From: Zygnema cylindricum
Taxonomy: Eukaryota > Streptophyta > Zygnematophyceae > Zygnematales > Zygnemataceae
DNA length: 25,204 bases
Direction: 5' to 3'
Assembly (NCBI GenBank): GCA_037447655.1
Contig: JBBHKE010000037.1
Location: 1 to 25,204, forward strand
A model generated the notes under the pieces. That model ran no database searches and was not told the origin of the DNA. It saw nothing but the letters and a program-made list of their open reading frames with translations. Position numbers and translations under genes: made by a program. Every line of letters begins with the position of its first letter. Position 1 is the first letter of the stretch. Shown in pieces: positions 8,728 through 17,269 of the stretch.

Positions 8728-9442
8728 CACTCCCTCACTTCCCTTCTTTAGTTCCGTTGGAGTGGTACAACTATTAGCCTTGTCCATTTGGAATCTTTCT
8801 AACATGATTCCAATAGCTTCCTTTTGAGTTAATGTAAATTTCTTTCTATCTTAGTCTCTCTTTACGTGAATTCCTAAAATGTACCTTGCTTCGCCCATAT
8901 CCTTCATCTCGAATCTACCTTTTAGATCCGTTTTCATCTTATTAATTTTATCTGTAGATTTACTTAAAACAAGCAAATCATCAAGATAAATTGCATTAAA
9001 AATAATTCATTCCTCATCTTCAAACAAATAAATTGAGTGATCAGAGCTGATTTGAATGTATCCCAAACCTATAAGAAACTCATCTAGCTTCTTCTCCTAT
9101 TGCCGGGGCGCCTGTTTCAACCCATACAAAGATTTGATCAATCGGCAAACCTTGCTCTCCTCCCCTTGCTCAACAAATCCTTCGGGTTGTCGCATAAAGA
9201 TCTCCTCTTGTTACTCTCCATGTAGGAAGGTCGTCTTGATGTCTATTTGATCTACTTGCATGTCTTTTTGCTCCTGCCAAACTGAGAAGTATCCGGACGG
9301 AAGGGAACATGACCGCTAGGGCAAATGTCCCCTTGTAGTCAATTCACTCTTTTTGGGTAAATCCATTCGCCACTAATCAAGCCTTGTAGGGCTCATTGGT
9401 GTTATCCGGGTTGAGTTTCAATTTAAACACCCACTTACACCC

Positions 9443-10332
9443 TGTTGAAAAGAGGTAATTAATAGTTCACTTCCCTATTTTAGTTTTGTTTTAAAGAAAG
9501 AGAGTAAGGATCAAAGGCGCGCCATGGCTGCCGCCATATTTAGAAAGTGGCAATTTTTGCAGTTAAGGGTATTTTGGCTAAAATGATCCATAGGTCTGAT
9601 TTGAACCTGTGATCTCTAGGTTCTTAATAGACTAACGCCTTAACCATTAAGGCGTTACGAAACGATACACGTGACGGGTTTCATAAATATTTAAACATTA
9701 ACGAAACAGCTAATTAACAGCAGACTAACCAAAATGAGCAATTTCTGCATGTACGCGAATCTGAACCGTGTAAAATATGTTTTGATCGGACGGCCGGCAT
9801 TAAAGCCGCCACGCGAAGTGAGCTTTTCGGCGGCATACGGATATAGCGTCACGCGGTGCCACGTGGCGCCACATTATTTGATACCGGAGAAGATGGGAGG
9901 AGGAACCATGGCTTCCGATATGACAGGTGTCACCTTGTAGACCTTGTCGTACAATAGTTGTACAATAAGTACATCGCCCATTGTACCTTCTTGTACTTTA
10001 TAGTGTTCCTATTGGACTAGGGTTTAATAGTAGGTAGTCGTGAGTAGGCAGACCGAGACTTAGTAATATTTAGGTACCTCTCTCTCTAAGAGAGCTTGTA
10101 ACTATAAAGGTCATCTTTGACCAGCCATAACTTACTGCTCGGGTGAGCAAATTCAGTGATTCTTTTTGCGTTTGACTCAGGGGAGTCTTGTCCTCACAAG
10201 GGTGAGATTGGTCAGAATATTTGTGTGCCTGGGCGGCACTTATTCAGCGGGAAAGTAGAAGGGGCAAATATTATCCTAGAGGCTTTACATAGGCTGCTCA
10301 TTCTGTGGGTCAATGGAGACCACAGAATTTCA
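9443..10332 (+). mobile_element. Solo LTR of an A-related copia element, nested in RT
   Basis: It begins tgttgaaaagagg and ends ccacagaatttca (TG...CA), flanked on both sides by caccc (9438-9442 and 10333-10337). The 890 bp align with the reverse complement of the element-A LTRs: aagaggtaattaatag, ccatggctgcc, gtgccacgtggcgcca, gggaggaggaaccatggc, gagagcttgtaa and agggagtcttgtcctcac-type blocks. No internal region is present, so it is the product of LTR-LTR recombination. Host RT sequence resumes without loss (cttacaccc then gattggcttgctg), as in B2 at 21000-21020. It is oriented opposite to its host. Confidence 0.93.
9598..9654 (-). promoter_or_regulatory. tRNA-like A and B boxes in the solo LTR
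   Basis: On the minus strand, cgccttaatgg (9654-9644) and then ggttcaaatca (9608-9598) lie 46 nt apart, followed by cagccatgg (9530-9522) and CT-rich sequence. The text ggttaaggcg after the A box is typical of tRNA D-arms. As in the other LTRs, the module is antisense to the LTR. A complete cloverleaf is not formed. Confidence 0.5.
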
Positions 10333-10599
10333 CACCCGATTGGCTTGCTGTTAGAGGGACAGTCCACCAATCCCCACGTATCGGTTGCCGTAATCGAAAC
10401 CATCTCCTCATTAATGGTTGTCTTCCACCGGTTCCTATCATGACAGTTCATCGCCTCACCATAAGTTTGGGGTTTATCAGGATGAGACAGTTTGGTTACC
10501 TTATTGTTAACTTGTTTCTCTTAAAGTCTTTTACTGCTTCTCCTTCCACCCTCAAACTCTGATGCCGGAATGGATGGCTCTTGTGGATTCTTTTGAACA

Positions 10600-11912
10600 G
10601 TTTAAATTTCTCCCCTATCTCTCGATTCCAAGTCTATTTCCACCACGTCTTTCGCTTCGGTTGGAGTAGGCACTAGGGGTTCCACAACTAAATCCTCCTT
10701 GGTCTGATTTTTGTACCTGCAATATTATCATCTTTTAGAAAATCTGGATAGTTGAAAGCTCAAAGTCATCAGAATTTTCTGACTCAAATCTGATTTTGAC
10801 TGTTTTTGTATGCTTAAAGGGATTTATTGATTTCCCTTCATCTATAACCACTAGATGCTTCACTAAGATTACATCTTCTCTCTTAATATCATTTTCTCTA
10901 TATCCTTTTACATTTTCATTATATCCTAGCAGATATCCTGGTTTTCCTTTTAGATTCAACTTCCAATTTGAGCGATCTATGTCTAAACTGAACACTTGAC
11001 TACCGAAAACCTTTAAGTGTGATACATCTGGTTTTCGGCAGGTCTATCTCTCATAAGGAGTTTGGCCTTTTACTGCCAAATTAATAACTTTATTTTTGAG
11101 ATAATTAGAAAAGTTCATTGCTTCTGCCAAGAATCTCTTTCTTATCTTCTTATCTGACAACATACTCCTAGCACTATCACTTAGTGTCCTATTTAACCTC
11201 TCGGCTACACCGTTCTGCTCAGGATTTTCAAGGACTGTCTTTTGGTGTTGCACTCCATCGTCTCTAAGAAAATCCTCAAACTGATTGGAGGTATACTCTC
11301 CCCGATTATCACTCTTCGCTTTCTTAATGGCGGTTTCATGGAGTTACGCTTTAAATTCCTTAAAAATCTGTGGGGCCTCTGATTTATTTTTCAGAAAATA
11401 CACTCTAGAATACTAAGACCAATCATTGGTGATTGTCATCATAAACCTCTTACCCTTGGGTGAAGGCCCTTTGGCCGGTCCCCAAATATCAGTGTGTACC
11501 AAGTCTAAAACCTTTTCTCCTTTATAAGTGGCTTCCTTTGGGAAGGGTAACCTGTGTGTCTTACCTTGAGTACAACCACTAGAGTCACTTAGGTTTTCAC
11601 TTTCTCCAAACTGAATTCCTTCCACTATCCCCATCTTTTTCATTTCTTTCATTTTATCTAAATGCACATGTCCAAGCCTCTTATGCCACAACATAATATC
11701 ATGAACACCTGCACAGTAAATTTTCTTCTTTTCATTGCTTAAAATCAGCATAAACATCCCTTGGCTACCTTTTTCAGTGAAATAAACTTCCTCCTCAAAG
11801 CTAGCAGTAAAGGTTCCCTTTCTAGTGCTGGTCTCAAAACCCTTATCATCTAACATAGACGTTGAGATAAGATTTTTGTTTAACTCTGGAATAAACAACA
11901 CATCAGGAATGT
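10600..11912 (-). pseudogene. Integrase region of element A
   Basis: A 162-residue open piece (11413-11901) starts FIPELNKNLISTS and holds the zinc-binding LWHKRLGHVHLDK with CTQGK. The first Cys of the CxxC pair is Ser (SSGC). The core follows with LVHTDIWGP (first Asp), then SDNRGEYTSNQFE (second Asp, near 11300) and NPEQNGVAERLNRTL (Glu, 11180-11230). The C-terminal region shows KGKPGYLLGYNENVKGY, the usual copia integrase tail. The DDE residues survive, but stops and a frameshift at 11400 and other breaks at 11260 and 11040 disable it. Confidence 0.88.
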
Positions 11913-12240
11913 CACTATAGATGTCTTACCCTCCACTAAGACTTTCAGATCTACCGATCCTACCAAAGTAGTAGTGACTGCCCTCCCATCCCCGTACTCT
12001 ATCTCTACAGTAGGGATCTTTCTCATCTTAGTAAACATATGTTTGTCCTTACACATGTGCGTGGAGGCACCGAAAAGCACATTTATGCGTTTGAGGAATG
12101 ACGACCTTGGTCTTCGCCTCCTACTCCTCATCCAACAAGAGCTCATCGTCCTCGTCCTCAAATTCCTCCTCATGTACCTGTGTTACAAGAGCCTTTTTCT
12201 TTCCTCTTAGAGGTCCACCAATTGGCCACTCCTTTAATCG
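11913..12240 (-). pseudogene. Protease remnant of element A, active site deleted
   Basis: Recognisable downstream protease sequence is present: GASTHMCKDKHMFTKMRKIPTVEIEYGDG and VGSVDLKVLVEG. Compared with B2, roughly 40 bp that would encode the VGWII-N/D-SG stretch are missing around 12070-12085, so the catalytic D-S/T-G triad is gone. Upstream is an acidic EDEDDELLLDEE linker from the gag-protease junction. The deletion also shifts the frame. A copia protease normally frees gag, integrase and RT. This one cannot. Confidence 0.78.
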
Positions 12241-13182
12241 AAGTTCGGTTAGCTTGGTGCACTACGCCATATAGTGCCATGGTTTCTTACAAAAATGACA
12301 CAGTCCCTTGAGAGTCCTCTGTCCGAACTCATCGGTCTGATTTTTATTCCCCCCCCCCCCCCTCCATAGTTTCCGACCGGTTTTCTGGAATACATGTTCC
12401 TCCAATCGGTCCCGGCTGCGTAGGCTTGCCCACTCTTTCCTCCCCTTCGGATCTCAATCGTATTCTCCCGAACGAGAATCATCCCTACCACAAAATATTA
12501 TATCCACCTTCAGTCAGGCAAGTCTTGCACACGGCTGACTATATTGTCAAACTCATCTGGTAACTTAATGAGTAAGCAGTTGACCTTTTATTTTTCAGTT
12601 TTTACTTTTTCAAAAACTCTCTAGCTCAATGAAAAGTGTTGCGAGCTCATTACAAAAATTCAACATCCTCCCCCCTTTGTATACATATGCATTAATTTTC
12701 TGATCAGCCAACTATTGTTGTTGAATCGTACCACTTTGGTGCATTTCTATGAGAGCCACCCAAAGATCGGATGCCCTCTCTACGTGCAAATGAAGAGATG
12801 CAAGCCTTTGAGAAAGATGACGCAGGATGAAGTGCTTTGCCACCATATTGTTATAATCCTAGGTATCAGTATCATTACCTTTGTTCCTCGGAATAGGTGA
12901 CATAAATGCTGAACCAGTTGCTATCCGTGTGATCCTCTCCTTCTCCTCTCCTTTGTCCACCACCTCCCTTTCCTTTGTCTCCTCCGTTGGAAATGAATCT
13001 TCATCTCTGGTGCGTTTGCTTCGTGTAAACCCTTGAGGGTTCCCAAGACCAGATGGACGCCTCACCCATCCACTCATTATTCCCCAAAACCTTTTCTCAC
13101 ATAGAGCTCTTATCATCATACTCTCCCAGTATATGAAGAAGCCAGTTCCATTAAATATGGGCACTTTAGAGGTTGGGCCCAT
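12241..13182 (-). pseudogene. Gag of element A with zinc knuckle
   Basis: The start codon ATG is at 13182-13180, inside the primer binding site. The opening is MGPTSKVPIFNGTGFFIYWESMM, then RALCEKRFWGIMSG, the usual copia gag beginning (short PxFxGxxxxxWxxxM motif). An open piece runs to 12859. The rest is broken by stops. The nucleocapsid knuckle, Cys-X2-Cys-X4-His-X4-Cys, is at 12300-12259 (CHFCKKPWHYMA-stop-C) with a TAG just before the last Cys. A run of about 16 C (12346-12362) lies in the glycine-rich linker and has likely slipped. Gag would form the particle shell. Confidence 0.85.
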
Positions 13183-13186
13183 AACC
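13174..13186 (-). other. Primer binding site of element A: half-tRNA (initiator Met) type
   Basis: Directly after the 5' LTR (element orientation) comes GGTTATGGGCCCA. The plus strand reads tgggcccataacc, the same as the anticodon stem-loop of eukaryotic initiator tRNA-Met (CAT anticodon). Most plant copia elements instead use TGGTATCAGAGC, complementary to the tRNA 3' end. Priming on the anticodon arm needs a cleaved tRNA, as established for Drosophila copia. The match is 13 of 13 with the tRNA sequence as I remember it. Confidence 0.85.
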
Positions 13187-13870
13187 TAAAATTCTGAGAC
13201 CTCCTTAGGTCCTCAAAATGAGCAGCTCACACGAAGCCCCTAAGATAATCCTAACCCCTTTGTGTTTCGACAAGAATAACTGCCACCCTGGCAGACAAAA
13301 AACTTGACCGCCTTCAACCTTATGAAGACAAGACTCCCTTGAGTCAATAGCATAAAGAATCTCTGAAATTGCTCCCTTGAGCAGTAAATTATGGCAGGTC
13401 AAACGTGACCTTTATATTTACAAGCTATCTTAGAGCGAGGTACTTTAATTTGCCTAACTCTTGGTCTGCCTACTCACTTATACCTACTACTAAACTCTAG
13501 TACAATAGGAAAAATATATAGTACAAGAAATTACAGTGGCCGATGTACTTATTGTAGAACCATTGTACGACATGGCCTTCAAGGTGACACCTGTCAAATC
13601 GGGAGCCATGGTTCCTCCTCCCATCTTCCTCGGCATCTAATAATGTAGCGCCACGTGGCATAGCGTGACGTTATCTCCAAAGGCCTCCAAAAGCTAATTC
13701 TGAGTGGCGACTGCAACGACGGCCGTCCGGTCAAATTTATTTACACGGTTTGGATTCGCGTTCGTGCATGAATTGTTTCATATGTGCCTCTTCGTCAATT
13801 TGGTATGATTTTAGCCCACGTGTCAAAACATAAATACGAATAAAACTTAAATAGTGTACTGTTTAGTTGA

Positions 13871-13923
13871 CGACATGATGGTTAAGGCGTCCGGCTTAGC
13901 GCGTTGGTATCAAGTTCAAATCC
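13871..13923 (+). promoter_or_regulatory. tRNA-like A and B boxes in 5' LTR of element A
   Basis: cgacatgatgg (13871-13881) followed by ttaaggcg, and agttcaaatcc (13913-13923, two mismatches to the B box), 42 nt start to start. cagccatgg (13987-13995) and the CT run follow. It is the counterpart of 6689-6745. Confidence 0.5.
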
Positions 13924-14006
13924 GTTCTAAGGCAATATTTTGAGAAAATACCCTCTACTTCAGTCTGCCACTTTTGAATAAGGCTGCAGCCATGGCGTGT
14001 CTTTGA

Positions 14007-14007
<1 letters not shown>

Positions 14008-14041
<34 letters not shown>

Positions 14042-14042
14042 C
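14008..14042. repeat. CT microsatellite in 5' LTR
   Basis: A (CT)n run of about fifteen units ending ccccc. It is longer than in the 3' LTR (6831-6850), showing slippage after insertion. Confidence 0.85.
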
Positions 14043-14137
14043 CTTGAGTCTAACTAAAATAGAGAAATTCACTATTGATTACCTCTTTTCAAGAATACCT
14101 AGAAAATATTAAAAGAACCTTTAATTTCTACAACGCA

Positions 14138-14185
14138 ATGACATACGACCTGCCAAATTGTTTCAAACATTACGATGTGTTTTGT
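14138..14185. repeat. Displaced end of the foldback right arm
   Basis: atgacata followed by a diverged stretch and tttcaaacattacgatg is the reverse-complement partner of about 4985-5030 (cgtaatatttgaaacgatt, then tgtcatt). It continues the right arm that stops at 5967 beside the copia TSD. Confidence 0.7.
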
Positions 14186-14595
14186 GACCATAGTTGTTCA
14201 CAACGTTTAGTGCAAACGATTTAATCACAACAAATTATACGTTACAAACGCGTTGAACCTTTTGAAAAAATCATATAAATCGTTAATAAATTCCGTACAT
14301 GTAAACAAAAATAATTTTCACATATACTGACGTTTTTTAGTTTTCCGTTAAATGAGCGCTGAAATATTGTATGTGTTTAAGTATGTGTCACACTCCACAT
14401 TTGCATTGGAAACTCTTCATCGACTGGTAACGGAGGTGATAAGAAATATAATTGAAGTCGTAGACCCTGGTTCAAATCCCGAAGGACGCATCATTTTTGT
14501 AAAAGGCTGTATGTCACTGTATGTCTGATACTATCTAACAGGCAGCCATGGTAGCCTTCTCTCTCTATCTCTAAGACAGAATATGACTGCAAAGA
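14186..14595. other. Non-coding stretch with a free-standing tRNA-like/CT module
   Basis: No coding frame of note. From about 14417 it contains tRNA-like boxes, cagccatgg and a CT-rich run in the order found inside all the LTRs of the window (listed separately). The sequence from 14186 to 14400 is AT-rich and unrecognised. Confidence 0.5.
14417..14580 (+). repeat. SINE-like module: tRNA-like boxes, CAGCCATGG, CT tail
   Basis: A weak A box, tcatcgactgg (14417-14427), is followed by the B box ggttcaaatcc (14469-14479, one mismatch), cagccatgg (14543-14551) and ctctctctatctct (to about 14573). A tRNA-like head, short body and simple tail is the plan of a SINE. The same order sits inside the LTRs of families A and B. 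I see no target duplication and no LTR ends around it. It may be an independent SINE or a remnant of another LTR. Confidence 0.45.
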
Positions 14596-14671
14596 GATAA
14601 AGTACAGGCCATGTATGAATGACATTTTCGGTTGATAAAGTACAGACCATGTATGAATGACATTTTCGGTT
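14596..14671. repeat. Two copies of a 38-bp tandem repeat
   Basis: gataaagtacag-g/a-ccatgtatgaatg onward, units 14596-14633 and 14634-14671, differing at one base. Recent local duplication. Confidence 0.92.
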
Positions 14672-14766
14672 GGCAAGAAGAATCCCACCGTCTGCAGCCT
14701 TCACGTGCTCCCACTCCTCTCCTCGATTTCTAGGCATGGTTGCTTCTGTCGAAGTCTGGAAGAGAG

Positions 14767-14897
14767 GAAAGTAGAAAGCTTGGGAAAGTAGAAAGCTTGG
14801 GAGGGAGGAGGGTAGGTTAGAGGGAGGCTGCGTCTGTGCGGAAAGTAGAAAGCTTGGGAGGGAGGAGGGTAGGTTAGAGGGAGGCTGTGTCTGTGCG
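14767..14897. repeat. 57-bp purine-rich minisatellite
   Basis: Two full units, 14784-14840 and 14841-14897, start gaaagtagaaagcttgggag and end gtctgtgcg. They differ at one base (gctgcg or gctgtg). A 17-bp partial unit (14767-14783) precedes them. The plus strand is strongly purine-rich. Minus-strand frames across it only reflect the repeat. Confidence 0.92.
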
Positions 14898-15303
14898 ATT
14901 TCGTTTTGAACAGTTCATGGCGCCTTCTTTTATAAAAAAAAATGAACAAGACGTTCGTACATTTTTAAAACTTAACGCGCGCAAATAGTATGAAACTCAA
15001 CGTCTCTTTTTCGAAAATGTCCGAATATTTTAGAAAAAATAACGTACAATTTCTATGAATTTTCTGTTCAGTTTACTAGACTGAAAATACTAATAACTGC
15101 GACATATGATTTTGCTTATTTTTCTTCGTACATTAACGTGAACAACCGTACATATTACGCTGAAACGCTGTACTTTTTACATAATTTGTCCGTTCAGTTC
15201 ACCGGGCAGAAAGTACATCGCGATTCTTTGCGATTATTTCAAAAGTCACGAATTTTATGTTTCAATTGCAAAAAAGGAAAAAATCGCGCGATTTGAACAA
15301 TAG
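14898..15303. other. AT-rich spacer, nothing recognised
   Basis: No gene signal. Two loosely similar words, tctgttcagtttactagactgaaaatac (about 15061-15089) and gtccgttcagttcaccgggcagaaagtac (about 15188-15216), suggest an old internal duplication about 127 bp apart. Confidence 0.4.
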
Positions 15304-15900
15304 TGCTTGCGACGCTTCAAAAAGTTTCAAAAAATAAGGTGCGCCAAGACAGATTGTACATGTTGACAGCCGTCACGGGCATTATCGGCGTATACAATTG
15401 TCACAGATTTAAGTAACAATTTCAAGTAAACACATAGAGACACCTGAAATCTAGGTCTGCCACGCGGTAAAAAACAAAGTAAGGGTGTGGCCCCATGTGG
15501 TTAAGTTCGGGTTTTTTTCTGTCGTTTTCCTTTCAAAGTTTGCGTTGTACTGCCTTAGTTGCGACCGTAGGAAGAAATCGCAAATTTGTATAGTACAATT
15601 TGCGTCATTCTCGAACTTACGATGTACGAAAATTTGTCGTTTTGCGTTTTTTCGACCCACTGTCACGCCATCGTCAATCTTATCATAAAACACATCGGCA
15701 ATGTGTTTTAAGCTAAGTAAATACGTTTACACCAATAGGAAAACAAATTTTCACGTGTGAATTTTTTTCAAAATTTTTAACAGAAAAAAAGTACAGGGTT
15801 GTTCGGTTTTGTCCGGTAGTACCCTGTACGGTTTTTTTTTGCAGGGGTCTCGCGCCAGGAGTGCCCTTTGACAGAAAGGTGAAAAATCTGCCAAGGCGCC
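15304..15900. repeat. Second, rearranged copy of the foldback family
   Basis: 15304-15430 is the diverged reverse complement of about 4848-4990. 15482-15560 matches 4694-4775 in the same orientation. 15560-15900 matches the right arm 5551-5890 in the same orientation (aagaaatcgcaaatttgta, gtacaatttgcgtca, gacccactgtcac, acacatcggcaatgtgtttt, ggtgaaaaatctg). There is no opposing arm here, so this copy is not a foldback. Module order and loop orientation differ from the first copy. Confidence 0.75.
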
Positions 15901-16072
15901 ACTGCTGCTCGCCCTTACTGCTAGTGTCACGTTGTGCCCCATCCACACCTTCAAATTACACTATTTCGCATTCTGCCACAAGTTGGTTTTAAGGGCAGCG
16001 GAGGCAGCGGGAGGGAGCGAGAGAAGATATTGAGAGCGGCGTTTTTTAATCACCGCGGAAGGTATAAAAGCA

Positions 16073-16080
16073 CTACTCCA
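16073..16080 (+). promoter_or_regulatory. TATA-box-like element tataaaag
   Basis: A good TATA consensus in a less AT-rich setting (accgcggaaggtataaaagcac), about 340 bp upstream of the short ORF at 16416. It could mark the promoter of a gene or gene relic to the right. Chance occurrence in AT-rich DNA cannot be excluded. Confidence 0.3.
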
Positions 16081-16242
16081 TGCCATTTGAAAATAACTAC
16101 AACATCAAAAAACCATTTTCCACATTAAAAAACAGTCTTTGCTGGAAAGACACAACACTTTACCCTAATCAACGTTTTCTCATAATATGGCCTTAAAATA
16201 TTGTTAATGAAAAATAAAACATTCTTTTTCTTTCTTCCTTAA

Positions 16243-16263
16243 AGAATTTTTTTTTTTTTTTTT
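16243..16263. repeat. Poly(T) run
   Basis: About 20 consecutive T, followed by gcttgctctttttgagctaagg. On the minus strand this would be a poly(A) tail, but no retroposed gene body was recognised upstream of it on that strand. Confidence 0.7.
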
Positions 16264-16415
16264 GCTTGCTCTTTTTGAGCTAAGGAAAAAGCTGAGGCCG
16301 ACAAGCTCTTAGGGTTTGTCTGAAAGAGTTAGGATATTTTTTTTTGGTGTTTACTTTTCATATTGACAACTTTCTGTAGTTTTGATTGTGAAATAAACAA
16401 CAATTCAAATCAGCA

Positions 16416-16541
16416 ATGGAGGCACAGTTTATAACTATTGTGTTAGCTCCTGCTGCAGCAGTATGTTATTTATTTACAGGATTGCTAACGGTCAGAGTTC
16501 AAAAGAGAGTTGAAAAGAGGTTTTTTACAAGACAGTTTTAA
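16416..16541 (+). CDS. Possible small membrane-protein ORF, 41 residues, unrecognised
   Basis: An ATG in the context cagcaATGG begins a 41-residue frame ending in TAA at 16539-16541. Residues 5-25 are hydrophobic (ITIVLAPAAAVCYLFTGLL), followed by a basic tail with VQKRVEKRFFTRQ. That is the pattern of a single-pass membrane segment with a cytosolic basic end. The frame is short enough to be chance, and I do not recognise the protein. A TATA-like box lies about 340 bp upstream and splice-like sites follow downstream. It may be the first exon of a longer gene or a relic. Confidence 0.25.
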   Translation: MEAQFITIVLAPAAAVCYLFTGLLTVRVQKRVEKRFFTRQF

Positions 16542-16645
16542 TAAAAAATTAGAAGATATTTAAAAGAAAATTACCAAATAAAATAAGATTTTTTTTTTTT
16601 AATGTGTAGCCTCTGTTTGACTATGACATTGGCTTTGAATTGCAG

Positions 16646-16764
16646 GATAAGCCGAAGTTGGGCTGATATCGAGCTCTCTCTCCCATACGGATCTTGGTTG
16701 TGATATTACCCCTAACATTCTAGGCTGTACTGATACTCCATCCTCCTTCCCTCACCCAGACAAG
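16646..16764 (+). pseudogene. Possible degenerate exon, unrecognised
   Basis: A GC-richer block of 119 nt is preceded by ttgaattgcag (acceptor-like) and followed by caag/gtgact (donor-like). Its frames give SRSWADIELSLPYGSW and, after a one-base shift, CDITPNILGCTDTPSS. Together they look more protein-like than the surroundings, but a +1 shift is needed near 16690-16695. I cannot assign a family. It may be a decayed exon or simply a compositional island. Confidence 0.2.
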
Positions 16765-17269
16765 GTGACTTTTTTCAACTCCAAAATGCTATATTATTAC
16801 ATCTTAGTGATTCGGTGTGGCTTTTTGAAGCGGAGTTTGTGAGGTATCCTTTAACTAAATATTCACTATTGTCTGCGTTTTGGATTTTTCTTTGTGTTGA
16901 TAGATAAGTTAAGCATGTTTAGTTTAAAGATTTTAACTTGAGACGTAATAATAGGAAAATAGTACAAAAAACGATTGAAATTTGATTTTGTTTTGTCATT
17001 GTGGACAACAAATTTAAGATGGTTGATCTGCTTGTGTTGATACTATTCTTATGAAAACCGATTATTTTATATATGGTTTTGTACCTAGTTTGCGTATCGA
17101 ACGATTTTAAGGTCGATATATTGTGAAATTGGTATTTATCAATTTTGCAACATTTGAAATTTGGTATACAAAAATTGCCCGATGTATAACACCATTTATA
17201 CTCACGTTCATTTCAGTTTCCTTTTTAATTGTAGTTAATATACATATAATTTTTCAGCAAATTAGTGAG
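16765..17269. other. AT-rich, intron-like stretch
   Basis: Long T-rich sequence with no coding frame or repeat I recognise. If the flanking exon-like blocks are real, it would be intronic. Confidence 0.35.

Larger units (their letters stand above)
8728..10600 (-). pseudogene. Reverse transcriptase region of element A, split by a solo LTR
   Basis: The minus-strand reading includes a piece with RWKTTINEEMVSITATDTWGLVDCPSN (10340-10450), normal for the start of the copia RT domain. After the solo LTR (9443-10332) it continues with degraded palm sequence, a VRQPEGFVEQGEESKVCRLI-type stretch (about 9120-9200) and the catalytic box AIYLDDLLVLSKS (about 8950-8990). That box is YLDD instead of the usual YVDD. 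GEARYILGI follows near 8890. There are many stops. From 8727 downstream the sequence switches to family B. The domain is plainly inactive. Confidence 0.82.
5970..14132 (-). mobile_element. Copia element A: degenerate, chimeric Ty1/copia retrotransposon
   Basis: Boundaries are LTRs at 5970-6938 (3') and 13187-14132 (5'), flanked by the perfect 5-bp duplication acgca (5965-5969 and 14133-14137). Read on the minus strand the order is 5' LTR, primer site, gag with zinc knuckle, protease remnant, integrase, RT, RNase H, polypurine tract, 3' LTR. Protease before integrase before RT is the copia order. Coding parts contain many stops and frameshifts. Two foreign pieces interrupt it: a solo LTR of opposite orientation (9443-10332) and a replacement by family-B sequence (7203-8727). 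The LTRs differ at many positions by eye, so the insertion is old. It sits in the right arm of a foldback repeat. Confidence 0.93.
13187..14132 (-). repeat. 5' LTR of copia element A
   Basis: Pairs with 5970-6938. The inner end has decayed from tgcaattc to taaaattc on the plus strand, so the canonical terminal CA is lost. The outer end tttctaca is intact and followed by the TSD acgca. It holds the hairpin word gactcccttgagtc (about 13332-13345), a longer CT run than its partner, and the tRNA-like module. It would have carried the element's promoter, but no clear TATA box is assigned. Confidence 0.92.

Noticed and set aside
12346-12362. C-run as a functional motif
   Set aside because: A homopolymer within a dead gag linker, best explained by slippage.
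13174-13186. tgggcccataacc as part of an initiator tRNA gene
   Set aside because: Only the anticodon arm matches, and it lies exactly between LTR and gag in both elements, so it is a primer site.
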